Origin: an uncultured Clostridia bacterium
Lineage (GTDB): Bacteria; Bacillota; Clostridia; Christensenellales; Borkfalkiaceae
Assembly: GCA_947629875.1 (NCBI GenBank)
Contig: CANRFK010000043.1
Span: forward strand, 1 to 9,668
Length of the DNA: 9,668 nucleotides
Reading direction: 5' to 3'
Below, one piece after another: positions 1-4,139 of this stretch. The notes beneath the pieces are model-generated. The model saw nothing but the letters and a program-made list of their open reading frames with translations, did not search any database and was not told the origin of the DNA. Positions within the stretch are counted from its first letter, which is position 1, and each line of letters starts with the position of its first letter. Position numbers and translations under genes: made by a program.

Positions 1-1181
1 GATTTTCCGCTCCCCGTGCCCCCCATCACCCCCACCTTTTTGCCGTAGGGCACGTCGAGGGAGATGTTCTTCAAGATCTGCTTCTCGCCGAGGGTGAGGC
101 TGACGTTCTCGAGGCGAATGTGCGGCTCTTTTGAGGCGACGAGCGCGGAGGGGCAATCGGGCACGGCGCTTTCTTCCGTCAAGAAGTGTTTGAGCCGCCC
201 GCCCGAGACGAGCTGGTTCTGCATCATGAAGCAACTGCGCGAGATCTGCGTGATGTGTGAGATGATTTTGGTGACGTACGTCGTTGCCGCGGTGAGCGCG
301 CCGAGGGCGATGTTCCCCGAAAGGACGAGGATGACGGCGACCGCCACCGTGCCGACGTACCCCGCCTGCTGAAAGCCCATAAAGATGCTGTTGTACTTGG
401 AAGTGAGCTTCACCTGCGCCGTGGAGAGGTCGTAGATGTGCCTGTTTTTCTCGTCGAATTTCCCGATTTCCGTCTCCTCGGCGGCAAACGAGCGCACGAT
501 GCGCACGGCGTCGATGTTCTCCTGCACGGTGAGGTTGAGTTCGGAATAGCCCGCACGGATGGCGCGGAAGAGTTTGCGGGAGCGCGAGAGGTACCTCACG
601 AGGCAGACGACGAAGAGCGGCGTAATGGCGAGGGGCACGAAGAGGAGCCTCCAATCGAACGCCGCGAGGGCGGCGACGGCGAGGGCGATCATCACCACCG
701 AGTCGAAGAGGTTCATGAGGATGCGCGAGTACATCTCCTTGAAGATGATGGTGTCGCGGTTCATCGTGGTGAGCAGTTCCCCCATGTTGTAGCGGGAGAT
801 GGTCTCGCCGTCGAGTTCCAGAAGTTTGGCGTAGGTCTCATCGCGCAGGGTGCACTCCATGCGGAGCCCGCACCACTGGAAGGTGACGTTTTTGCAGTAC
901 AAAAAGAGGATACGGGTGAGGAAAACGCCGATGAAGATGAGGGCGAGGCTGACGAAAAGTTGCCAAGACTGCGGCGCGCCGAGCGCGCCCGAATACAAAA
1001 AGGAAAGCGCCCCGCCCGTGGGGGCGGCGGGGTCGTACGCGAAGAGCTGATCGATGATCGCGGCGTCGATGAGCGGCAATGCGAGATCGCACAAGATGGC
1101 AATGAGGCTGAACGCCTTGGAGAGGAGCGACAGGGGGACGTACTTCTTCCAATATTTCAGCCCGAATTTGAAGGTTTCCAT
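1..1181 (-). CDS. ABC exporter, membrane domain fused to ATPase (partial, 3' end beyond window)
   Basis: Read on the minus strand, this is one continuous open frame of 393 visible codons that runs off the left edge. The N-terminal ~310 residues carry about six hydrophobic segments arranged as in type IV (exporter-fold) ABC permeases, with the ENIDAVRIVRSFAAEE stretch typical of the family before TM5-6. The nucleotide-binding domain begins near residue 340 (IRLENVSLTLGEKQILKNIS) and the window ends inside Walker A, GGTGSGK. Signature, Walker B and H-loop would lie outside. Such half-transporters dimerise, often as heterodimers with an adjacent partner, and export drugs, lipids or peptides; the substrate cannot be told. 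Start choice: ATG 1181 is preferred over in-frame ATG 1193, because a strong promoter places the RNA start near 1189. Neither start has a clear ribosome binding site. Family sure; substrate unknown. Confidence 0.95.
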   Translation of the reverse strand, partial: METFKFGLKYWKKYVPLSLLSKAFSLIAILCDLALPLIDAAIIDQLFAYDPAAPTGGALSFLYSGALGAPQSWQLFVSLALIFIGVFLTRILFLYCKNVTFQWCGLRMECTLRDETYAKLLELDGETISRYNMGELLTTMNRDTIIFKEMYSRILMNLFDSVVMIALAVAALAAFDWRLLFVPLAITPLFVVCLVRYLSRSRKLFRAIRAGYSELNLTVQENIDAVRIVRSFAAEETEIGKFDEKNRHIYDLSTAQVKLTSKYNSIFMGFQQAGYVGTVAVAVILVLSGNIALGALTAATTYVTKIISHITQISRSCFMMQNQLVSGGRLKHFLTEESAVPDCPSALVASKEPHIRLENVSLTLGEKQILKNISLDVPYGKKVGVMGGTGSGK

Positions 1182-1195
1182 GCGTTTACGCATTT

Positions 1196-1224
1196 ATTGT
1201 ATCACGTTTCGGGGGGAATGACAA
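1196..1224 (-). promoter_or_regulatory. sigma-A promoter of the ABC exporter gene
   Basis: On the minus strand a -35 TTGTCA (1219-1224) and a -10 TACAAT (1196-1201) are separated by exactly 17 bases, each one base from consensus. The predicted transcription start is near 1189, which would leave the ATG at 1193 untranscribed and give ATG 1181 a leader of only about 8 bases. Confidence 0.7.
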
Positions 1225-1242
1225 ATGTTTGACAAACGTTTG
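1221..1242. promoter_or_regulatory. Tandem 11-bp operator-like repeat over the ABC exporter promoter
   Basis: Two adjacent 11-base units, ACAAATGTTTG (1221-1231) and ACAAACGTTTG (1232-1242), differ at one position. The second contains the perfect palindrome CAAACGTTTG. The 11-base period puts both on the same DNA face, and the proximal unit overlaps the -35 hexamer. This fits a repressor binding site for the exporter gene. The regulator is not identifiable here. Confidence 0.4.
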
Positions 1243-1307
1243 CCGGGGCGCAACGCGATTTTGCGGAGTTTGGGGAATTTTGCGCCCTCATACTGAGCCG
1301 CCCCTAC

Positions 1308-1366
1308 CTCATTCCGAGCCCTGCGCCCGACGCGCTTCGCGCGTCGGGCGCAGGGCGAGAGAATCT
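1308..1366 (+). repeat. TCATTCYGAG-core-AGAATC element with 18-bp perfect hairpin core
   Basis: The left arm TCATTCCGAG and right arm GAGAATC match the ends of the short element at 3371-3410 (reverse strand TCATTCTGAG...GAAGAATC). Instead of the short CGTAGCG core it holds a perfect 18-bp stem: 1318-1335 pairs with 1339-1356 around a 3-base loop TTC. Confidence 0.6.
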
Positions 1367-1370
1367 TTTA

Positions 1371-1400
1371 AGATACACTCGGCTACGCCTCGGTATGAGG
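1371..1400 (-). repeat. AGATACACTC...CGGTATGAGG element, short-core copy
   Basis: AGATACACTC, the core GGCTACGCCT and CGGTATGAGG together form a 30-base unit. The same arms recur at 3091-3150 and 3304-3360 in this orientation and at 3263-3297 inverted. Read on the minus strand (TCATACCGAG...GCGTAGC...) its left half resembles the TCATTCTGAG repeat, so the two look like subfamilies of one repeat. Confidence 0.6.
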
Positions 1401-1494
1401 TGCCCTCCCACTGTGTCTCCCTCCCGCGGAGGGGGCAAGGTTTGTGTGCCCCTCCCCCCTGTGTCCCCCCTCCCACGGAGAGGGCTTTCGGGCT
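1401..1494. repeat. Degenerate 46-48 bp tandem duplication
   Basis: Two consecutive units (1401-1446 and 1447-1494) align along their length: TGCCC-TCCC, CTGTGTC, CCCTCCC-CGGAG and AGGG/GGGC blocks occur in the same order. Each contains an internal CCCTCC...GGAGGG inverted repeat. No coding function is supported. Confidence 0.5.
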
Positions 1495-1571
1495 TCGTAC
1501 TTCGGGATTCTTCACCGCCGCCCGAGCGCGTTGCGCTCGGGCGGCGGTTCAGAATGACGCGGAGAACGGGG
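1493..1571 (-). repeat. GGATTCTTC...CAGAATGACGC element with 16-bp perfect hairpin core
   Basis: The outer sequence CTTCGTACTTCGGGATTCTTC (1493-1513) recurs exactly at 3371-3391, and CAGAATGACGCGGAGA (1550-1565) recurs at 3400-3415. Between them, where the other copy has only GCTACGCT, this copy holds a perfect 16-bp stem (1514-1529 with 1533-1548, loop GTT). Confidence 0.65.
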
Positions 1572-1606
1572 GAAGAGTGACCCCTCGGGGGAGGCAAACA
1601 CGGAAG

Positions 1607-1630
1607 CGCCCTCCCCGTTCGGGGAGGGCG
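1607..1630. terminator. Hairpin downstream of the zinc-ribbon gene, terminator-like
   Basis: CGCCCTCCCCG (1607-1617) pairs perfectly with 1620-1630. It begins 10 bases past the stop codon of the minus-strand gene. It lacks a proper U-tract on that strand (CTTCCGTGTTT follows), so it could act as an RNA 3'-end stabiliser or a weak terminator. Confidence 0.4.
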
Positions 1631-1640
1631 AATAATTTAA

Positions 1641-2636
1641 TTACGATTTCGGGGCGCTTGTAGAAGATGCCTTCAAGGTGGGGTAATATCCTCTTACGAC
1701 TTTTTTTACGACTTTCCGCAAAATAGGATCGAGAAGGCCAAATAGCACGGCGAATACACAAAGAACGATCGCTCCCACCGGAATAGGCAAAATGGTCTGC
1801 AAAATAGCCGCGTTCATATTATTGCGCATAAAGATTTGCAGAGCGCATATGACCATTATCGTTGAGACAAAATCCAAACTTTCACGAATGATTTCCACGA
1901 TCATATATCCCAACGGGCTGCGGTCATATGCAATCGCAAGTAATAGTGCCGCAACGTGGCCCTCAGAGAGATATACGACTGTTTGTATCGCGTGTTCTTT
2001 ATCATCGTTTTCCATTGTTTGTATGAGAGCGCGCACCTCCGCTTTCAGGTCAATTCCTTTGCGTTTTGCCCACGCCTTTAACCGATACGGTTCCCAAAAG
2101 TCATCGAACAACCATGAAAATAGCGACACAATGCTACACGATACGACAATCGCCACCGTGTTGCGTGTTTTTTCCAAATCACTTGCATAATAAATCAAAT
2201 TGTCATCTTCAAGATGAAAATTAAAGATCCATCTTCCGCCTACCTTTACCGCCCATTCAATTCCAAAGCCCAAAGCGAGCGCAAATCCTACAAATGACAA
2301 AATGTATATGATTAAGCCGAAAATATATTCTCCGCGGCGTTCTTTTTTCCACGCGGAACTCAGCTCGCTAATATAGGCAGCGACAGTGGGTTTTTTGCTT
2401 TTATTATCGGTAGATGAGCCCGCCTTCGCGGACGAAGCCGCTACAGGAACTTTCGGGACTTTTTTTGCCTGTTGGACGGTAGCGGGAGCAAGTTCGTCGA
2501 AGAACTCCGCCTCTGTTTCCGTCTGCGGTGCAGAGACATTTTGGGACGGGGCGGGCAATTCGTACCCGCAGTGCGGACACATTTTTGCTTTGTCTGATAT
2601 TTCGTGCCCGCATTCGGGGCATTTTATCAACGACAT
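1641..2636 (-). CDS. Zinc-ribbon multi-spanning membrane protein, unknown function
   Basis: 331 residues. The N-terminus is a short zinc ribbon with C6-P-x-C9 and C20-P-x-C23, the pattern of small Clostridia zinc-ribbon proteins. A low-complexity linker rich in A, P, S and K follows (about 30-85). The rest is hydrophobic with probable membrane segments near 104-130, 160-178, 252-270 and 285-302, and a basic C-terminal tail. No enzyme motif is visible, so I do not assign a function. ATG 2636 is preceded by GAGGAGG (2648-2654), 11 bases upstream. The gene is divergent from the XRE repressor at 2746 and shares its operators, so it is probably the repressor's main target. Its base composition is clearly AT-richer than the ABC, M18, nucleotidase and FtsK-like genes, which suggests a different history. 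The gene is confident; the role is unknown. Confidence 0.9.
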   Translation of the reverse strand: MSLIKCPECGHEISDKAKMCPHCGYELPAPSQNVSAPQTETEAEFFDELAPATVQQAKKVPKVPVAASSAKAGSSTDNKSKKPTVAAYISELSSAWKKERRGEYIFGLIIYILSFVGFALALGFGIEWAVKVGGRWIFNFHLEDDNLIYYASDLEKTRNTVAIVVSCSIVSLFSWLFDDFWEPYRLKAWAKRKGIDLKAEVRALIQTMENDDKEHAIQTVVYLSEGHVAALLLAIAYDRSPLGYMIVEIIRESLDFVSTIMVICALQIFMRNNMNAAILQTILPIPVGAIVLCVFAVLFGLLDPILRKVVKKVVRGYYPTLKASSTSAPKS

Positions 2637-2657
2637 TTTGATTTTTTCCTCCTCGAT

Positions 2658-2675
2658 TTAGCACGTTCGTGCTAA
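2658..2675. promoter_or_regulatory. Operator 1 of the XRE/zinc-ribbon switch
   Basis: TTAGCACGTTCGTGCTAA is an 18-bp palindrome with 8-bp perfect arms. It sits just downstream of the predicted start of the zinc-ribbon transcript and before its ribosome binding site. It shares its layout and 14 of 18 bases with the palindrome at 2718-2736. Repressor binding here would block the strong minus-strand promoter. Confidence 0.7.
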
Positions 2676-2683
2676 CCGACTTT

Positions 2684-2712
2684 ATTTTAGCAATTTGTTC
2701 ATACTTTGTCAA
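2684..2712 (-). promoter_or_regulatory. Strong sigma-A promoter of the zinc-ribbon gene
   Basis: On the minus strand a perfect -35 TTGACA (2707-2712) lies 17 bases from TAAAAT (2684-2689), which also has an upstream TGC (extended -10). The transcript should start near 2677, directly before the palindrome 2658-2675. Confidence 0.8.
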
Positions 2713-2715
2713 TAA

Positions 2716-2739
2716 ATTTTAGCACGATATTGCTAAAAT
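2716..2739. promoter_or_regulatory. Operator 2 overlapping the XRE gene promoter
   Basis: The arms ATTTTAGCA (2716-2724) and TGCTAAAAT (2731-2739) are perfect inverted copies around CGATAT. The inner 18 bases follow the TTAGCACG...TGCTAA pattern of operator 1. The right arm doubles as an extended -10 (TGC-TAAAAT, 2731-2739) for the plus-strand XRE gene, which points to autoregulation. A single half-site TTAGCA (2687-2692) also overlaps the -10 of the opposite promoter. Confidence 0.7.
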
Positions 2740-2745
2740 AAAAGT

Positions 2746-3078
2746 ATGGAAAGCATGACGGTCAACGAACGACTGAAAATGTTGCGCGTGGAAAACGGTT
2801 TAACGCAGACGCAACTTGCAAAAGCCCTCAACATCGGGCAGACAACGGTAGCGGCGTATGAACGCTCTCACGACCCCAATTTGTACAGCCTCATTGCGTA
2901 TGCGGACTACTTCGAGTGCACGCTCGACTACCTCGCGGGCAGAGAACAGGCGCCCCTCCCCTATGCTCTAACCGATGCGGAGCGGGAACTCGTGCGCCTC
3001 TTCCGCGCGTTGAAACCGCAGACCCGCGAACTTGCCAAACAGCAACTCGCCCTTCTCGCCGCATTCGACGAGGCGTAG
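2746..3078 (+). CDS. XRE-family HTH transcriptional repressor
   Basis: 110 residues. A Cro/CI-type helix-turn-helix domain fills about residues 7-65: NERLKMLRVENGLTQTQLAK leads into the recognition helix around IGQTTVAAYERS (30-41), then the SLIAYADYFECTLDYLAGR end typical of the family. A short C-terminal helical part (75-108) may mediate dimerisation. It lies divergent to the zinc-ribbon membrane protein with two matching palindromes between them, so the inferred role is repression of that gene and of itself. No ribosome binding site precedes ATG 2746. The extended -10 TGCTAAAAT (2731-2739) predicts an RNA start at about 2746, so the message may be leaderless. ATG 2755 is an alternative start but is no better supported. 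The inducing signal is unknown. Family sure; target assignment strong inference. Confidence 0.93.
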   Translation: MESMTVNERLKMLRVENGLTQTQLAKALNIGQTTVAAYERSHDPNLYSLIAYADYFECTLDYLAGREQAPLPYALTDAERELVRLFRALKPQTRELAKQQLALLAAFDEA

Positions 3079-3090
3079 GGAGAAAGAAAA

Positions 3091-3150
3091 AGATACACTC
3101 ATTGCCGCCCGTCCGCTTCTGCGGACGGGCGGCAATGAGTGTATGAGGGG
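3091..3150. repeat. AGATACACTC-type element forming a 24-bp perfect hairpin
   Basis: Bases 3093-3116 pair without mismatch with 3121-3144 around loop TTCT. The arms include the family end ATACACTC and its complement GAGTGTAT. It starts 14 bases past the XRE stop codon, so it could end or stabilise that transcript, but no U-tract follows. Sequence family and position suggest a repeat element rather than a dedicated terminator. Confidence 0.6.
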
Positions 3151-3245
3151 GATGAGGAGCCGCCGCGGGGCGGTATGAGGGGGATGAGGAGCCGCGGGGC
3201 GGTATGGGGAGGGGGTGGAGCCGCAGACGGTATGAGGAGAGCGGA
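3141..3245. repeat. Degenerate tandem repeat, 28-32 bp unit
   Basis: Units starting at 3141, 3173, 3202 and 3230 each begin GTATGRGG and run through a GAGG/GTGG-AGCCGC block. The first two are nearly identical apart from a 3-base CCG insertion, the third is diverged and the fourth partial. No unique spacers occur, so this is not a CRISPR array. Confidence 0.6.
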
Positions 3246-3262
3246 ATGATATTTTTCCCCGT

Positions 3263-3360
3263 CCTCATACCGACGACCGAAGGGAGGAGTGTATCTTATG
3301 GGAAGATACGCTCGTTAGCGCCCCGCGGCGAATGCCGCGGGGCGCTAACTCGGTATGAGG
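3263..3360. repeat. Head-to-head pair of AGATAC/GGTATGAGG elements with 16-bp hairpin
   Basis: The left copy (3263-3297) reads CCTCATACCG...GAGTGTATCTT and the right copy (3303-3360) reads AAGATACGCTC...CGGTATGAGG, so the two are inverted relative to each other with ATGGG/GG between. The core of the right copy is a perfect 16-bp stem (3314-3329 with 3334-3349, loop GAAT). Confidence 0.6.
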
Positions 3361-3370
3361 GGGGAATGGA

Positions 3371-3450
3371 CTTCGTACTTCGGGATTCTTCGCTACGCTC
3401 AGAATGACGCGGAGACGGGGAGCCGCGAGGCGCTACGCTCAGAATGACGC
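3371..3450 (-). repeat. GGATTCTTC...CAGAATGACGC element, short-core copy plus partial duplicate
   Basis: CTTCGTACTTCGGGATTCTTC is followed by the short core GCTACGCT and AGAATGACGC. The 20-base string CGCTACGCTCAGAATGACGC occurs exactly at 3391-3410 and again at 3431-3450. This is the common Clostridia intergenic repeat that produces spurious HSERSEESR peptides when translated. Confidence 0.7.
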
Positions 3451-3509
3451 GCGGGGAGCGGAACAAAAAAGAAACGGGCGAGGAAATCTTCTGCAAAGAC
3501 AAAAAATGC

Positions 3510-3538
3510 TTGCAAATTTTGCGTGTTTCGGTTATACT
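3510..3538 (+). promoter_or_regulatory. Promoter of the SRP RNA gene
   Basis: TTGCAA (3510-3515) and TATACT (3533-3538) are separated by exactly 17 bases. The predicted start near 3545 coincides with the beginning of the conserved SRP RNA sequence. Confidence 0.75.
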
Positions 3539-3544
3539 ATCTAT

Positions 3545-3793
3545 GCTGTGATAGGCGGGGAGTTAGCGGTGCCCTGTATCTGCAATCCGCTATAGCAGAG
3601 CCGAACGCTTTTCTCGGTGCCATCCATGGAAGGCCGCGCGCAGTAAGGATCGTTGATCACAAGGTCTCATGCAACGTATGCCCGCGAACCGTGTCAGGGT
3701 AGGGATACAGCAGCACTAAACGGTGCCATGCGTGTGCCATGAGGTAGCTTTGTGGGAGGTACCTGCTACGCTACCGCTTCGGTGGGTGTCAAC
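3545..3793 (+). ncRNA. ffs: Large (Alu-containing) bacterial signal recognition particle RNA
   Basis: The 5' part (GGCGGGGAGTTAGCGGTGCC, then the UCUGC...GCAGA hairpin containing AATCCGCTATA) matches the Alu domain of Gram-positive SRP RNAs. The S domain carries the diagnostic Ffh-binding motif: GTGTCAGG (3691-3698) opposite AGCAGCAC (3709-3716), closed by GTA/TAC and a GGGA tetraloop (3702-3705) of the GNRA class. The ends can pair (TGATA 3549-3553 with TGTCA 3787-3791). With Ffh this RNA delivers ribosomes making membrane proteins to FtsY at the membrane. The size, about 245-250 nt, fits the Bacillus/Clostridium-type large RNA. The 5' end is set by the promoter; the exact mature 3' end, near the terminator, is uncertain by several bases. 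Confidence 0.95.
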
Positions 3794-3817
3794 AAAAAAA
3801 GCACTCACAGTTTTTTT
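3782..3817 (+). terminator. Rho-independent terminator of the SRP RNA
   Basis: GTGGGTGT (3782-3789) pairs with GCACTCAC (3801-3808), including two G-U pairs, across an A-rich loop, followed by AG and seven T (3811-3817). It overlaps the 3' end of the mature RNA, implying trimming after termination. Confidence 0.6.
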
Positions 3818-3819
3818 AT

Positions 3820-3860
3820 TTCGCAAAAAATCTTTTTCTGCGAAAAATATTTTTTGCGAA
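3820..3860. repeat. AT-rich near-perfect inverted repeat
   Basis: Two 18-base arms (3820-3837 and 3843-3860) of the form TTCGCAAAAAAT-N-TTTTT match at 17 of 18 positions around CTGCG. An extra TGCGAA at 3839-3844 gives three related half-sites. It is much more AT-rich than its surroundings and sits between the SRP terminator and the hairpin-rich stretch. It may be a protein-binding site, an upstream promoter element or a transcript-end structure. Confidence 0.55.
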
Positions 3861-4080
3861 GAATGTAACGCGTATGGGATATCAACCCTATCTCAATCTT
3901 CGCTTATCTCAACATTAAGCCGCAAGTATGCGGCAAATTGAGTCGCCCACGGCGGAAGTGAATTCCGCCTAAGGCACATGATTTACAGCAAGGGCGGCGA
4001 TGCGGTTATCCCTGCCGCCGTACGGTAGTTCGGCGGCGCGATAGATTTGCGCCTCGCCCCATAAAATGGGGCGAGGCGCA
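3861..4080 (+). ncRNA. Candidate structured RNA, unassigned
   Basis: No open frame is credible here, yet stable local helices are dense: CTCAA 3908-3912 with TTGAG 3938-3942 enclosing GCCGCA/TGCGGC (3919-3934); GGCGGAA/TTCCGCC (3951-3969); GGCGGC 3993-3998 with GCCGCC 4014-4019, which competes with GCCGCCG 4014-4020 pairing with CGGCGGC 4031-4037; and a perfect 15-bp stem (4048-4062 with 4066-4080, loop AAA). TATCTCAA occurs twice (3889 and 3905). The plus strand is assumed because no plus-strand gene follows for it to regulate and the last hairpin would close it. Size and isolation would suit an independent RNA such as the raiA class, but I cannot confirm any family from sequence alone. It could also be a 3' UTR of the M18 gene read on the minus strand. 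Confidence 0.3.
4048..4080. terminator. 15-bp perfect hairpin between structured region and M18 gene, possible bidirectional terminator
   Basis: Bases 4048-4062 pair perfectly with 4066-4080 around AAA. On the minus strand it lies 60 bases past the aminopeptidase stop codon; on the plus strand it would end the candidate RNA. Neither side has a classic U-tract (TTCC on plus, ATCTATC on minus). Confidence 0.45.
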
Positions 4081-4139
4081 TTCCATATGTTGATTACTAT
4101 CTTTTTACTTTATAAAAGCCAAACCGTCAAGCGGCTTGC

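Larger units (their letters stand above)
1243..1640. repeat. Repeat-packed intergenic region, no gene
   Basis: I see no credible coding sequence here on either strand. The stretch holds a partial repeat end (1286-1297), a TCATTCCGAG-type element with a long palindromic core (1308-1366), an AGATACACTC/CGGTATGAGG element (1371-1400), a degenerate 46-48 base tandem duplication (1401-1494), a second palindrome-bearing element (1493-1571), and a hairpin just past the stop of the zinc-ribbon gene (1607-1630). Open frames across it are artefacts of GC-rich repeats. Confidence 0.75.
3079..3500. repeat. Second repeat-packed intergenic region, no gene
   Basis: No gene is supported between the XRE stop and the SRP promoter. 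The stretch holds a 24-bp perfect hairpin (3093-3144), a degenerate 28-32 base tandem repeat (3141-3245), an inverted pair of AGATAC/GGTATGAGG elements (3263-3297 and 3303-3360), a GGATTCTTC...CAGAATGACGC element (3371-3410) and an exact partial duplicate of its right half (3431-3450). Confidence 0.75.

Noticed and set aside
438..1232. 264-codon plus-strand open frame opposite the ABC exporter
   Set aside because: The translation is highly charged (E, H, G, R rich) with no family resemblance, and the minus strand encodes a clear exporter.
3141..3245. CRISPR-like repeat array
   Set aside because: Units are adjacent and degenerate with no unique spacers; a simple tandem repeat explains it.
3296..3502. 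Small minus-strand open frame giving HSERSEESRSTK-type peptide, and similar frames at 1304-1597
   Set aside because: This is the known spurious translation of the TCATTCTGAGCG...GAAGAATC intergenic repeat.
3545..3793. tmRNA or RNase P RNA
   Set aside because: No tag reading frame, tRNA-like ends or RNase P core motifs; the GUCAGG/AGCAGC loop with GNRA cap identifies SRP RNA.
3723..3941. 72-codon plus-strand open frame within and after the SRP RNA
   Set aside because: It begins inside the SRP S domain and crosses the terminator; no ribosome binding site and no protein-like composition.
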